Shown here: positions 6,871-17,161 of the stretch, one piece after another
Position numbering within the stretch: the first letter of the stretch is position 1
How the letters are laid out: the number at the start of each line of letters is the position of its first letter
DNA from: Prevotellaceae bacterium
GTDB lineage: Bacteria; Bacteroidota; Bacteroidia; Bacteroidales; Bacteroidaceae
Reading direction: 5' to 3'
DNA length: 43,289 nucleotides
Assembly: GCA_029218445.1 (NCBI GenBank)
Contig: JAQXRI010000033.1
Location: forward strand, 1 to 43,289
Notes under the pieces: generated by a model
Told to the model about the DNA's origin: nothing
The model's database searches: none
The model's input: the letters and a program-made list of their open reading frames with translations, nothing else
Position numbers and translations under genes: made by a program

Positions 6871-9300
6871 ATGAAAGTATTAAAGTTCGGCGGAACATCC
6901 GTAGGTTCCGTAGAAAGCATCCTGAGTCTAAAAAACATTGTTGAGCATCAAACTCAGCCAGTGATAGTAGTAGTCAGTGCCCTCGGAGGCATAACAGACA
7001 AGTTGATAGCCACCTCACGCCTCGCATTGAAAGGCGACGAGACCTACAAGTCGGAATTTGAGGCTATCGTCATGCGTCACCACACCATGGTGAACACCAT
7101 CATTACCGACAAGGCTGAACGCACACGACTGCTCGACATTGTTGACAACCTGCTTGAAGAGCTTCGGTCAATCTATTATGGTGTGTATCTCATTCGTGAC
7201 CTTAGTCCTAAGACAAGCGCAGCCATCGTAAGCTATGGCGAACGACTGAGCAGCAACATCGTGGCTACACTCATCGACAACGCCAGCTGGAAAGACTCGC
7301 GCGAATTCATCAAGACAGAATTCAAATTTGGAAAGCACGTGCTCGACAGCGAACTCACCAACCAGCTTGTCAGGGACGCCTTCGCCGAACTCCCAATGAT
7401 AACCGTGGTGCCGGGATTCATCAGCAGCGACAAGTTCTCGGGCGAGGTCACCAACCTCGGACGTGGCGGCAGCGACTATACGGCTTCCATCATTGCCGCA
7501 TCGCTCGACGCCGAAGTGCTTGAGATATGGACCGACGTCAACGGATTCATGACCGCCGACCCACGCGTCATACACACCGCCTACACCATCAACGAGCTGA
7601 GCTATGTTGAAGCCATGGAGCTTTGCAACTTCGGCGCAAAGGTCATTTATCCGCCTACCATCTACCCCGTTTGCGTAAAGAACATACCAATAAAGGTAAA
7701 GAACACCTTCAACCCCGACGACCCGGGAACCATTATAAAAGACAAAATTGACGACGACCGAAAGCCCATCAAGGGCATTTCGAGCATCAACGGCACCACG
7801 CTGATTACGGTCACGGGCCTCTCGATGGTGGGAGTGATAGGCGTCAACCGCCGCATCTTCACGGCACTTGCCGACCACGGCATATCGGTATTCATGGTGT
7901 CGCAGGCCTCTTCTGAAAACTCAACGTCAATAGGTGTGCGCGACGAGGATGCCGACGAGGCCGTAAGAGTGCTCGACTACGAGTTTGCCAAGGAGATTGA
8001 GACGGGAGCAATGTATCCCATGCACGCCGAAAGCGGACTTGCCACCATAGCCATCGTGGGCGAAAACATGAAGCACACCCCGGGCATTGCCGGAAAGCTG
8101 TTCGGCACACTCGGACGTAGCGGCATCTCGGTAATAGCATGTGCACAGGGAGCCTCGGAGACCAACATCTCCTTTGTGGTCGATTCGAAATATCTGCGAA
8201 AGTCGCTCAACGTGCTCCACGACTCGTTCTTCCTGAGCGAATACAACGTGCTCAACCTCTTCATCTGCGGCGTAGGCACCGTGGGCGGCAACCTCATCTC
8301 GCAGATTCACTCGCAGTATGAGGAACTAAAGCGCACACGCCGACTGAAGCTCAACGTGGTGGGCATTGCAAGCAGCCACAACGCCATATTCTCACGCGAC
8401 GGCATCGACCTGGGCAACTATCGTGAAGAGCTGGAGAAGTCGGCGCCAAGCAACATTGAGCATCTGCGCGACGAGGTGATTGGCATGAACATTTTCAACA
8501 GCGTGTTTGTCGATTGCACCGCAAGCGGCGAGGTGGCACAGCTCTATCAAACCTTCCTTGAGCACAACATCTCGGTGGTTGCAGCCAACAAGGTGGCCGC
8601 ATCGAGCGACTACGCCAGCTACATCAACTTGAAGGAGACGGCTCTAAGAAGAGGCGTGAAATTCCTGTTTGAAACCAACGTAGGAGCAGGACTGCCCATC
8701 ATTGGCACCATCAACGACCTGCGCAACTCGGGCGACAAAATACTTAAGATAGAGGCAGTTTTGAGCGGAACGCTCAACTTTATCTTCAACTCGATAGCGG
8801 CCGACGTGCCTTTCTCGGAAACCGTGCGCAGGGCAAAGCAGCAAGGCTACAGCGAACCCGACCCACGCATCGACCTGAGCGGAAAGGACGTTGTGCGCAA
8901 GCTCGTCATACTGGCACGCGAGGCAGGCTACATGGTGGAGCAGGACGACGTAGAGAAGCACCTGTTTGTGCCCGACGAGATGTTTAAGGGCAGCATCGAC
9001 GACTTCTGGAAAAACCTCCCGTCGCTCGACGCCGACTTTGAAGCCAAGCGCAAAGTGCTGGAGGAGGAAAACAAGCGTTGGCGTTTTGTGGCTCGCATGG
9101 ACCACGGCAAGACCATGGTGTCGCTTGAGGCCGTTGGCCAAAACCATCCGTTCTACGACCTCGAAGGCTCAAACAATATCGTCATGCTCACCACCGAACG
9201 TTATAAGGAATACCCGATGCTGATACAGGGATATGGTGCAGGAGCTGGAGTGACCGCAGCAGGAGTGTTTGCCAATATAATGTCGATAGGGAACATATAG
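6871..9300 (+). CDS. thrA: Bifunctional aspartokinase / homoserine dehydrogenase
   Basis: Catalyses the first and third steps from aspartate to threonine: phosphorylation of aspartate and NAD(P)H-dependent reduction of aspartate semialdehyde to homoserine. The protein is 809 residues from ATG 6871, which begins MKVLKFGGTSVGS, the canonical aspartokinase start. The kinase covers about residues 1-290, with two regulatory ACT domains to about 460. The dehydrogenase begins at the dinucleotide-binding GVGTVGGNL and includes SGTLNFIFNS and GYSEPDPRIDLSGKD. The frame is open upstream to ATG 6802, which would add 23 residues, but that codon is only about 7 bases from the predicted transcript start and the extension is not typical of the family. 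It is first gene of a three-gene threonine operon. Confidence 0.95.
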   Translation: MKVLKFGGTSVGSVESILSLKNIVEHQTQPVIVVVSALGGITDKLIATSRLALKGDETYKSEFEAIVMRHHTMVNTIITDKAERTRLLDIVDNLLEELRSIYYGVYLIRDLSPKTSAAIVSYGERLSSNIVATLIDNASWKDSREFIKTEFKFGKHVLDSELTNQLVRDAFAELPMITVVPGFISSDKFSGEVTNLGRGGSDYTASIIAASLDAEVLEIWTDVNGFMTADPRVIHTAYTINELSYVEAMELCNFGAKVIYPPTIYPVCVKNIPIKVKNTFNPDDPGTIIKDKIDDDRKPIKGISSINGTTLITVTGLSMVGVIGVNRRIFTALADHGISVFMVSQASSENSTSIGVRDEDADEAVRVLDYEFAKEIETGAMYPMHAESGLATIAIVGENMKHTPGIAGKLFGTLGRSGISVIACAQGASETNISFVVDSKYLRKSLNVLHDSFFLSEYNVLNLFICGVGTVGGNLISQIHSQYEELKRTRRLKLNVVGIASSHNAIFSRDGIDLGNYREELEKSAPSNIEHLRDEVIGMNIFNSVFVDCTASGEVAQLYQTFLEHNISVVAANKVAASSDYASYINLKETALRRGVKFLFETNVGAGLPIIGTINDLRNSGDKILKIEAVLSGTLNFIFNSIAADVPFSETVRRAKQQGYSEPDPRIDLSGKDVVRKLVILAREAGYMVEQDDVEKHLFVPDEMFKGSIDDFWKNLPSLDADFEAKRKVLEEENKRWRFVARMDHGKTMVSLEAVGQNHPFYDLEGSNNIVMLTTERYKEYPMLIQGYGAGAGVTAAGVFANIMSIGNI

Positions 9301-9341
9301 TTGACGAGTTGATGAGTTGATAGCTTAAAGTGTACGAGAGA

Positions 9342-10580
9342 ATGAAACACATAATAATATTAGGCGACGGCATGGCCGACCATGCGGTTGAGAGGCTCGG
9401 AGGAAAGACACTGCTACAGTATGCCGACACGCCATACATGGACATGCTGGCCAAGAAAGGACGCACGGGACGACTCATTACCGTGCCCGACGGCTACAGC
9501 CCAGGCAGCGAAGTGGCAAACACTGCCATACTGGGCTACGACCTCGACAAGGTGTATGAAGGACGAGGGCCACTGGAGGCGGCAAGCATAGGATATGAGA
9601 TGCAGCCCGACGACATGGCCATACGCTGCAACATCATAACACTGGCCGACGGAAAAATAAAGAACCACCACGGCGGACACCTGGACAGCGAGGAGGGCGA
9701 ATGGATGATAGAGGTCTTGAACGAGACGCTTGGCAGCGACCGAGTGAAATTCATCCCAGGCATACAGTACAGGCACCTGCTCGTGATAAAAGGCGGCAAC
9801 AAGCACATCATTTGCTCGCCACCACACGACCATCCCGACCAGCCTTGGCAGCCACTGCTCGTGAAAGCCGAAGAGGGTGGGGAAGAGCCGGGACGAATGA
9901 CGCCGCAGGAAACCGCCGACCTGATAAACGACCTGATAATAAAGTCGCAGGCCATACTGAAGGAACACCCGCTGAACAAGAAGTGGGCAATAGATGGCCG
10001 CGACCAGGCCAACTCGATATGGCCCTGGAGCCCAGGCTACCGTCCATCGATGGAAACCATATCCGAAATGTTTCCCGAGGTGAAGCAGGGCACGGTGATT
10101 TCGGCCGTTGACCTCATACGCGGCATAGGCCACTATGCAGGACTGAAGATAAAGATAGTTGACGGAGCTACAGGACTTTACAACACAAACTATGAAGGAA
10201 AGGCTCAAGCTGCCATCGAGGCCCTGAAGACCGACGACTTCGTCTTCCTGCACGTTGAGGCAAGCGACGAGGCTGGACATGACGGCGACCTCGAACTGAA
10301 GATACGCACCATTGAGAACCTCGACCGACGCATAGTGGAGCCTATATATAATGAGGTGAAGACATGGAACGAGCCGGTGGCCATAGCCATACTGCCCGAC
10401 CATCCCACGCCGGTGGAAATAAGGACCCACGTCAAGGAGCCTGTACCTTTTATCATCTACAGTCAGGGCATACAGCCCGACAAGGTAATGGAATATGACG
10501 AAATAAGCTGCGTCGGCGGCGGCTATGGACTGCTGAAGATGCAAGAGTTTATGCAAGCATTTATGGGAATAAACAAATAA
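9342..10580 (+). CDS. Proposed homoserine kinase (phosphoglycerate mutase-like)
   Basis: This 412-residue protein belongs to the alkaline-phosphatase-like superfamily close to archaeal-type cofactor-independent phosphoglycerate mutase (apgM). Visible motifs are GDGMAD at the N-terminus and GSEVANTAILGYD, which holds the metal-site serine. HVEASDEAGHDGD and the late metal site LPDHPTP follow. It lies between thrA and thrC, and no classical ThrB is present in the window. Known from the family: members in this neighbourhood are described as proposed homoserine kinase, and genetic work in Bacteroides thetaiotaomicron (as I recall, BT2402, also between thrA and thrC) supports that role. By inference this enzyme makes O-phosphohomoserine for ThrC. 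ATG 9342 fits the family; GTG 9330 is an alternative. It ends 3 bp before thrC. Confidence 0.87.
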   Translation: MKHIIILGDGMADHAVERLGGKTLLQYADTPYMDMLAKKGRTGRLITVPDGYSPGSEVANTAILGYDLDKVYEGRGPLEAASIGYEMQPDDMAIRCNIITLADGKIKNHHGGHLDSEEGEWMIEVLNETLGSDRVKFIPGIQYRHLLVIKGGNKHIICSPPHDHPDQPWQPLLVKAEEGGEEPGRMTPQETADLINDLIIKSQAILKEHPLNKKWAIDGRDQANSIWPWSPGYRPSMETISEMFPEVKQGTVISAVDLIRGIGHYAGLKIKIVDGATGLYNTNYEGKAQAAIEALKTDDFVFLHVEASDEAGHDGDLELKIRTIENLDRRIVEPIYNEVKTWNEPVAIAILPDHPTPVEIRTHVKEPVPFIIYSQGIQPDKVMEYDEISCVGGGYGLLKMQEFMQAFMGINK

Positions 10581-10583
10581 GAA

Positions 10584-11885
10584 ATGAAATACTACAGTAC
10601 AAACAAACAGGCCCCCATGGCCACACTGCACGAGGCGGTGGTAAAAGGCTTGGCCGGCGACCGTGGCCTCTACATGCCCGAGAGCATCGAGAGGCTGCCG
10701 CAATCGTTCTATGACAACATCGACAAAATGTCGTTTCAGGAAATAGCCTACACCGTGGCGCAGGCTTTCTTTGGCGAGGACGTCAACGCCGACGACCTGC
10801 GCAACATCGTTTACGACACATTGTCGTTTGACTGCCCTGTGGCCAAAGTCACCGACAACATCTACAGCCTTGAGCTGTTCCATGGCCCCACACTGGCCTT
10901 CAAGGACGTCGGCGCGCGCTTCATGGCACGCCTTCTGCAATATTTCATCCGCCAGGAAGGCAATGAGGAGGTGAACGTTCTCGTGGCAACCAGCGGCGAC
11001 ACGGGCAGTGCCGTGGCCAACGGATTCCTGGGCGTCGAGGGAATAAAGGTGTATGTGCTGTATCCGAAGGGCAAGGTGAGCAAGATACAGGAATGCCAGT
11101 TTACCACCCTCGGACAGAACATCACGGCCGTAGAGGTCGATGGCGTGTTTGACGATTGCCAGGCTTTGGTGAAGAATGCGTTCATGGACGCCGAGCTCAA
11201 CAGCCACATGAAGCTCACTTCGGCCAACTCCATCAACGTGGCCCGATTCCTTCCGCAGGCTTTCTACTACTTCAACGCCTATGCACGCATGAAGGCACTG
11301 GGCAAGGCCGACGAACTGGTGGTGTGCGTGCCAAGCGGCAACTTCGGCAACATCACCGCAGCCTTGTTTGGCCATCGCATGGGACTGCCCATCAAGCGAT
11401 TCATAGCCGCCAACAATGCCAACGACATCTTCTACAACTATCTGCAGACGGGAAAATACGAGCCGAAGGCAAGCCGACAAACCATAGCCAACGCCATGGA
11501 CGTGGGCGACCCAAGCAACTTCGCACGCATCTACGACCTCTACCAAGGCGACCATGCCGCCGTCACCTCGCTCATCAGCGGCGCCACCTATAGCGACGAC
11601 ATGATACGCGAGGCCATGAAGCAATGCCACGAGGCCAACGGATATGTACTTGACCCCCACGGAGCATGTGGCTACCGCGCCTTGACCGAGCAGCTCGTGA
11701 AGGGCGAGACGGGCGTGTTCTGCGAAACGGCACACCCCGCAAAGTTCAAGGACACGGTAGAGGCCATAATAGGCGCCGAGGTGGCCATACCCGAGCGTTT
11801 GGCGGCCTTCATGAAAGGCCAAAAGCAGAGCGTTGAAATGAGCAAGGAGTTTAAAGACTTCAAGGAGTATTTGATTTCTCGTTAA
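10584..11885 (+). CDS. thrC: Threonine synthase
   Basis: PLP enzyme that converts O-phosphohomoserine to threonine and phosphate, the last step of the pathway. The 433-residue protein starts MKYYSTNKQAPMATLHEAV. It carries the PLP lysine K107 in HGPTLAFKDVGARF, the phosphate-binding stretch ATSGDTGSAVANGF, and PSGNFGNITAAL. This is the longer, bacterial-type threonine synthase. It follows the homoserine kinase candidate by 3 bp, so the two are almost certainly translated from one message. No terminator is obvious before the gyrA promoter. Confidence 0.96.
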   Translation: MKYYSTNKQAPMATLHEAVVKGLAGDRGLYMPESIERLPQSFYDNIDKMSFQEIAYTVAQAFFGEDVNADDLRNIVYDTLSFDCPVAKVTDNIYSLELFHGPTLAFKDVGARFMARLLQYFIRQEGNEEVNVLVATSGDTGSAVANGFLGVEGIKVYVLYPKGKVSKIQECQFTTLGQNITAVEVDGVFDDCQALVKNAFMDAELNSHMKLTSANSINVARFLPQAFYYFNAYARMKALGKADELVVCVPSGNFGNITAALFGHRMGLPIKRFIAANNANDIFYNYLQTGKYEPKASRQTIANAMDVGDPSNFARIYDLYQGDHAAVTSLISGATYSDDMIREAMKQCHEANGYVLDPHGACGYRALTEQLVKGETGVFCETAHPAKFKDTVEAIIGAEVAIPERLAAFMKGQKQSVEMSKEFKDFKEYLISR

Positions 11886-11899
11886 AAATTACTTAATTG

Positions 11900-11931
11900 T
11901 TTTGTAGTATCAAAAAAAAGTAGTAATTTTG
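11900..11931 (+). promoter_or_regulatory. Promoter of gyrA
   Basis: TTTTG (11900-11904) and TAATTTTG (11924-11931) are 19 bp apart and match the Bacteroidetes consensus. Transcription should start near 11938, leaving a leader of about 110 bases ahead of gyrA. Confidence 0.75.
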
Positions 11932-12046
11932 GAGGCTCTAAGAAAAGGGTAAACACGCGAGAGAGGCTGAAAAGTGGCTTAAATCGAGTTTTCCACCTTT
12001 TTCCGGAAGCTAATGAGAACAAATATAAATACAATAAATAATACGA

Positions 12047-14584
12047 ATGGATCAGACATTAGATCAAGACAGAATTATCAAGATCAACATTGAGGAGGAA
12101 ATGAAGTCCTCATACATCGACTATTCAATGTCGGTGATTGTGGCTCGTGCACTCCCGGATGTCCGCGATGGTTTCAAACCCGTCCACCGACGCATTCTCT
12201 ACGGTATGATGGGTGTTGGAAACACCAGTGACAAACCTTACAAGAAATGTGCGCGTATAGTAGGTGAAGTGCTTGGTAAGTACCACCCGCACGGCGACAG
12301 CTCGGTATATGGAGCACTCGTCAGAATGGCGCAGGAATGGAACATGAGATACACACTTGTTGACGGACAGGGCAACTTCGGCTCGGTCGATGGCGACTCG
12401 CCCGCTGCCATGCGTTACACTGAGTGCCGACTCTCAAAAATGGGAGAGCACATCATGGACGACCTCGAGAAGGACACCGTTGACATGACCAACAACTTCG
12501 ACGACTCGCTACAGGAGCCGACGGTGATGCCCACAAAGGTGCCTAACCTGCTGGTCAATGGCGGAAACGGAATTGCCGTGGGCATGGCCACAAACATACC
12601 CACGCATAACCTCTGCGAAGTGATTGACGGCTGCTGTGCATACATCGACGACAACGACATCGACACCGACGGCCTGATGGAATACATCAAGGCCCCCGAC
12701 TTCCCAACAGGAGCCTACATCTATGGCATTCAGGGAGTGAGGGACGCCTACGAAACAGGACGCGGACGCATTGTGATGCGTGCAAAGGCCGAAATAGAAA
12801 CTGGCGACACACACGACAAAATCGTCGTGACAGAAATACCTTACGGCGTAAACAAGGCCGACCTCGTGAAGTACATTGCCGACCTGGCCAACGAGAAGAA
12901 ACTTGAGGGCATAAGCAACGTCAACGACGAGTCGGGACGCCAGGGCATGAGAATAGTAGTCGATGTAAAGCGCGACGCCAACGCCAACGTCATCCTCAAC
13001 AAACTGTTTAAGATGACAGCCCTGCAAAGCTCATTCTCAGTCAATTGCATCGCCTTGGTACACGGCCGTCCGAAGCTGCTCACGCTGAAAGAATGCGTGA
13101 AGCACTTTGTTGACCACCGCCACGACGTGACAATACGCCGCACCAAGTTCGACCTGAAGAAAGCACAGGACCGTGCCCACATACTTGAGGCACTCATCGT
13201 GGCCTGCGACAACATCGACGAGGTGGTACACATCATTCGAGCTTCGAAGACTCCACAGGAGGCCATTGAAAACCTGATGAAGCGTTTCGACTTCGACGAC
13301 GTTCAGGCACGCGCCATCGTTGACATGCGCCTGCGCCAGCTCACAGGACTGCAGATGGACCAGCTGCACCAGGAGTATGAGGAACTTGAGAAACTCATTG
13401 CCTACCTGCAGCAGATACTCGACGACCCCGAGCTGTGCAAGAAGGTGATGAAGGACGAACTTCAGGAAGTGAAGGCGAAATACGGCGACGAGCGCCGCAC
13501 CGAAATAAAATATTCGAGCGAGGAGTTCAATGCCGAGGACTTCTATCCCGACGACCCTGTGGTAATAACCATAAGCCATCTTGGCTACATCAAGCGCACG
13601 GCACTGAGCGAGTTCCACCAGCAGAGCCGCGGCGGTGTAGGAAGCAAGGGCGCACAAACACGCGACCAGGACTTCACCGAATACATCTATCCCGCCACAA
13701 TGCACAACACGCTGCTGTTCTTCACGCAGAAGGGACGCTGCTATTGGCTCAAGTGCTACGAGATACCGGAAGGCGCAAAGAACGCCAAGGGACGTGCCAT
13801 ACAGAACATTCTGAACATCGAGGCCGACGACGCCATCAACGCCGTACTGCGCATAAAGAAGTTTGACGACGAAGAGTTTGTAAAGTCGCACTACGTAGTG
13901 TTTGCCACAAAGAACGGACTCATCAAGAAGACCTGCCTTGAGTCGTACAGCCGTCCGCGCGCCAACGGCGTGATAGCCATCAACATTCTCGAAGGCGACC
14001 AGGTGGTGGGCGTACGACTGACCAACGGCAACAACGAGCTGCTGCTCGCCAACCGCAACGGACGCGCCATAAGGTTCAACGAAAACGAAGTGCGCACCAT
14101 GGGACGCGTATCGACCGGTGTCAGGGGCATGCGCCTTGACGAAGGCGACGACGAAGTGGTAGGCATGGTTTGCGTGAACGACTACGAGAGCGAGACCATA
14201 ATGGTGGTAAGCGAAAACGGCTACGGAAAGCGCAGCGACATCGAAGACTACAGAAAGACGGCTCGTGGCGGCAAGGGAGTGAAGACCCTGAGCGTGACCG
14301 AAAAGACAGGCCGACTGGTGGCCATCAAGGTAGTGACCGACGACAACGACCTCATGATAATCAACAAGAGCGGCATACTGATACGTCTGAAGGTGGCCGA
14401 CGTGAGAGTAATGGGTCGAGCTACCCAAGGCGTAAGGCTCATCAACCTCACCAAGAAGAACGACACCATAGCCAGCGTATGCAAGGTGCTGAGCGCCAGC
14501 GACGAGGAGGCGGTGGCAGACAATGCCGAGGGCATGGCCGAAGGTGAAACGACCGACGGCAACACCGAGAGTACAAAAGAATAA
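12047..14584 (+). CDS. gyrA: DNA gyrase subunit A
   Basis: Breakage-reunion subunit of DNA gyrase, which introduces negative supercoils with GyrB. The 845-residue protein has the catalytic tyrosine Y124 in AMRYTECRL. The GyrA box, here QSRGGVG, lies at 526-532 and starts the C-terminal beta-pinwheel that wraps DNA; this separates it from ParC. In the quinolone-resistance region, GDSSVYG, S85 corresponds to E. coli Ser83 and is unchanged. G89 corresponds to Asp87, where an acidic residue is usual. The C-terminal tail is acidic, as in many gyrases. The gene has its own promoter and is followed 25 bp later by a TPR gene. Confidence 0.96.
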   Translation: MDQTLDQDRIIKINIEEEMKSSYIDYSMSVIVARALPDVRDGFKPVHRRILYGMMGVGNTSDKPYKKCARIVGEVLGKYHPHGDSSVYGALVRMAQEWNMRYTLVDGQGNFGSVDGDSPAAMRYTECRLSKMGEHIMDDLEKDTVDMTNNFDDSLQEPTVMPTKVPNLLVNGGNGIAVGMATNIPTHNLCEVIDGCCAYIDDNDIDTDGLMEYIKAPDFPTGAYIYGIQGVRDAYETGRGRIVMRAKAEIETGDTHDKIVVTEIPYGVNKADLVKYIADLANEKKLEGISNVNDESGRQGMRIVVDVKRDANANVILNKLFKMTALQSSFSVNCIALVHGRPKLLTLKECVKHFVDHRHDVTIRRTKFDLKKAQDRAHILEALIVACDNIDEVVHIIRASKTPQEAIENLMKRFDFDDVQARAIVDMRLRQLTGLQMDQLHQEYEELEKLIAYLQQILDDPELCKKVMKDELQEVKAKYGDERRTEIKYSSEEFNAEDFYPDDPVVITISHLGYIKRTALSEFHQQSRGGVGSKGAQTRDQDFTEYIYPATMHNTLLFFTQKGRCYWLKCYEIPEGAKNAKGRAIQNILNIEADDAINAVLRIKKFDDEEFVKSHYVVFATKNGLIKKTCLESYSRPRANGVIAINILEGDQVVGVRLTNGNNELLLANRNGRAIRFNENEVRTMGRVSTGVRGMRLDEGDDEVVGMVCVNDYESETIMVVSENGYGKRSDIEDYRKTARGGKGVKTLSVTEKTGRLVAIKVVTDDNDLMIINKSGILIRLKVADVRVMGRATQGVRLINLTKKNDTIASVCKVLSASDEEAVADNAEGMAEGETTDGNTESTKE

Positions 14585-14609
14585 GTATTAATCTCTAATA
14601 ACTACAATT

Positions 14610-15842
14610 ATGAAGAAATTTATGTTCATGGCAGTGGCTTTGGCATCAGCCGCTACTGCTTTTGCCCAGGACGACCTGGTAAAGCAAGCACTGAAGGAAA
14701 AGGGTAATCCGGCCGAGGCCGTGAAAATTCTTACACCTGCGTTGACATCCCCCCAGACGACTAACAAAGCCGCCGCATGGGGTGCCATGAGTGACATTCA
14801 ATATCAGTTCTACAGCAACGCCTACGAGCAGATGGTGCAGAACCAGTTTAAGACTGAGAAGACTCCTATCGACACCTTGGGCATGTACAACGGTCTTATC
14901 GAGTCGTTCAATGCCGCCTTCAAGTGCGACGAGTTCGACATGCAGCCCAACGAGAAGGGAAAGGTAAAGCCAAAATACCGCTCGAAGAACAAGTCACGCC
15001 TGGCTCCTGTACGCAACGTGCTGATTGACGCCGGTAGCCAGTTCTACAACGCCAAGAACTATGCGGCAGCCGTAAAGGCATGGGGCACATTCGTGGCATC
15101 GGCCGACGCTCCTCTCTTCGAGGGCGAGATAAAGAAGGACAGCACCTTCTACCTCATTGCCGACTATGCCGCTCTTGCCGCTTACCTGAGCAAGAACTAT
15201 GCCGAGGCAACAAAGTATGCCACCGTGGCTCTCGACGACCCAAAGGTGAAGGCCGAGGCTATGAACATACTGCTGTCGTCGCAGAAGGAGTGCTGCAAGA
15301 CCAAGGAAGACTCAGTGGCTTACTTCGAGAAGCTGAAGGAGATACGCGCAAAAGACCCCAACGAGAACGCCGTGCTCTTCGCCATCAACGAGTATCTCTC
15401 ACAGCCTGGCCGTGCCGAGCTGAAGGAGGCTTGGTGTGCCGAGGAGGTGAAGAAGACGCCTAACGACAAGTTTGTATGGGCATTCCTTGGCGAGAGCCAG
15501 ATGAACCAGCAGAAGTATGCCGACGCCGTAGCTTCGTTCAAGAAGTCGCTGTCGCTCGACCCAAGCTTCATCGAGGTAGAGTATAACGTTGGCGCAAGCC
15601 TCGTGCTACAGGCCACACAGATGAAGGAGCAGCTGGCAGGCGCCACAGGCCGACTGAATGCCGACGACGCCGCTAAGGTGAAGGCCATCTTCGAGGACGC
15701 AAAGACTCACCTTGAGAAAATCAGACAAGCTGATCCAAACCGCGAAAAGGTAAACTGGGCCTACACCCTCTATCAGGTTTACTACGGACTGGGAGATGCT
15801 GACAAAGCAGCTGAAATTGAAAAAATATTGGGAGGCAACTAA
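14610..15842 (+). CDS. Secreted tetratricopeptide-repeat protein
   Basis: A 410-residue protein with a signal peptide (MKKFMFMAVALASAATAFAQ, cleavage likely after A-F-A). Helical repeats typical of TPR scaffolds follow, for example NAKNYAAAVKAWGTFVA and QQKYADAVASFKKSLSLDP near 290-315. A distinctive segment, MQPNEKGKVKPKYRSKNKS, lies near residue 110. The next gene encodes a paralog with the corresponding segment. It sits 25 bp after gyrA and probably shares its transcript. TPR proteins of this type in Bacteroidales are exported and thought to bind other proteins; the partner is unknown. Confidence 0.85.
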   Translation: MKKFMFMAVALASAATAFAQDDLVKQALKEKGNPAEAVKILTPALTSPQTTNKAAAWGAMSDIQYQFYSNAYEQMVQNQFKTEKTPIDTLGMYNGLIESFNAAFKCDEFDMQPNEKGKVKPKYRSKNKSRLAPVRNVLIDAGSQFYNAKNYAAAVKAWGTFVASADAPLFEGEIKKDSTFYLIADYAALAAYLSKNYAEATKYATVALDDPKVKAEAMNILLSSQKECCKTKEDSVAYFEKLKEIRAKDPNENAVLFAINEYLSQPGRAELKEAWCAEEVKKTPNDKFVWAFLGESQMNQQKYADAVASFKKSLSLDPSFIEVEYNVGASLVLQATQMKEQLAGATGRLNADDAAKVKAIFEDAKTHLEKIRQADPNREKVNWAYTLYQVYYGLGDADKAAEIEKILGGN

Positions 15843-15845
15843 TAA

Positions 15846-17054
15846 ATGAAGAAGAAGCTTATCGCGATAACGCTTCTCGTACTCACTATAACACCGTGCT
15901 TGAGGGGTCAAAACAAAGAGATTTCTCAAGCGCGGTCTTATATTAAGAGTGGTAAGGATTTGGCAAAGGCGGAAACAATGCTGCGTGAGGTAATCGAAAA
16001 CGATTCGACAGGCAGCATCGACAAGCGCGTCTATGCCTATCTGCTGCAGGCTATAGAGAAGCAATATGCCGAGGGCAACGAAAAACTATATCTTAAACAG
16101 GCCTACGACACGACGGCGCTGTTCACGCTTACAAAGAAGCTCTTTGACGTGGCTATACAGCTCGACTCCATCGACGCACAACCTGACGAGAAGGGTAGGG
16201 TGAAGATAAAGTACAGGACGAAAAACGCAACAATGCTCAACACATGTCGTCCCAACCTATTTTTCGGCGGAACGTATCATCTGCGCAAAGGCAACTATGA
16301 CGAAGCCTATGCCTTGTTTGATACTTACATACAATGTGCAAGTCAACCGATGTTTGCCGGCTACGACTACGCCAACAGCGACAGGCGCATGGCAGAGGCA
16401 GCCTATTGGGCCACTTATTCCGGCTCGCAGTTGAACGATGCCGACAAGGTGCTGAAATATGCGGAGATGGCCGAGAAGGACACGTCGAAGCTGTGCTATG
16501 TGCTGATGTACGAAGCCGAGGCCTACCAAATGAAGGACGACAGCGACAACTACCTCGCCACACTGGTGGACGGATTTGCCGGCTTCCCGAAGTTCTCCTA
16601 TTTCTTCCCTCGCCTTATCGACCATTACACCCAGACAGGCGAATTTGAAGAAGCCCTCGACGTTTCAAACAAGGCGTTGGAGGTGGACTCGACAAGCATT
16701 CTGTTCCTTTATGCAAAGTCGAACATACTGCTCGCTCTTGGCAAAAACGACGAGTGTGTTGACGTGACGCTGCGCATAGTGGAACTGAACGACACCTTGC
16801 CCGAAGCTTATTATAATATAGGTATGGCGTTGCTCAACAAAGTGCTGCTGCTTGAGAAGGCCAACGACCGCAAGGCAAAAGCCGAAATAAAGCGCATTTA
16901 CGAAGAGGCGAGGCCCTTTCTTGAGAAATACCGCGAGCTGGCTCCCGACCGAAAGAAGAAGTGGGCACCGGCACTGTATAGAATTTATTTGAATCTTAAT
17001 ATGGGTAGGCAATTTGAAGAAATTGACAAGATAATTAATGAAGACAGACAATAA
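15846..17054 (+). CDS. Secreted tetratricopeptide-repeat protein, paralog
   Basis: A 402-residue protein with a signal peptide (MKKKLIAITLLVLTITPCLR, then GQ). It resembles the preceding protein along its length: AQPDEKGRVKIKYRTKN near residue 118 and the TPR-like KGNYDEAYALFDTYIQ and TGEFEEALDVSNKALEVD. The start is 3 bp after the previous stop, so the pair is co-translated. It looks like an ancient tandem duplication that has diverged considerably. Function is unknown; an envelope complex built with its neighbour is a reasonable guess. Confidence 0.82.
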   Translation: MKKKLIAITLLVLTITPCLRGQNKEISQARSYIKSGKDLAKAETMLREVIENDSTGSIDKRVYAYLLQAIEKQYAEGNEKLYLKQAYDTTALFTLTKKLFDVAIQLDSIDAQPDEKGRVKIKYRTKNATMLNTCRPNLFFGGTYHLRKGNYDEAYALFDTYIQCASQPMFAGYDYANSDRRMAEAAYWATYSGSQLNDADKVLKYAEMAEKDTSKLCYVLMYEAEAYQMKDDSDNYLATLVDGFAGFPKFSYFFPRLIDHYTQTGEFEEALDVSNKALEVDSTSILFLYAKSNILLALGKNDECVDVTLRIVELNDTLPEAYYNIGMALLNKVLLLEKANDRKAKAEIKRIYEEARPFLEKYRELAPDRKKKWAPALYRIYLNLNMGRQFEEIDKIINEDRQ

Positions 17055-17089
17055 AATGCAAGTTTAGCATTAATTAACGCAACAAAATG

Positions 17090-17119
17090 TTTGTTTTCAG
17101 AGATAAATTGTTACCTTTG
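17090..17119 (+). promoter_or_regulatory. Promoter of the phosphosugar mutase gene
   Basis: TTTG (17090-17093) and TACCTTTG (17112-17119) are 18 bp apart. The -7 element is a perfect consensus match. Transcription would start near 17126, 36 bases ahead of the start codon. Confidence 0.75.
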
Positions 17120-17161
17120 TGGAGCATTTGAACATAAACTTAAAACATAACTTTTTATTAT

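Noticed and set aside
9414..11822. 802-codon open frame on the minus strand
   Set aside because: It lies wholly opposite the homoserine kinase candidate and thrC, which have clear motifs. The translation has no recognisable domain; it results from codon bias of the real genes.
13037..14428. 463-codon minus-strand frame opposite gyrA
   Set aside because: Antisense shadow of the GyrA C-terminal domain; no motif or promoter.
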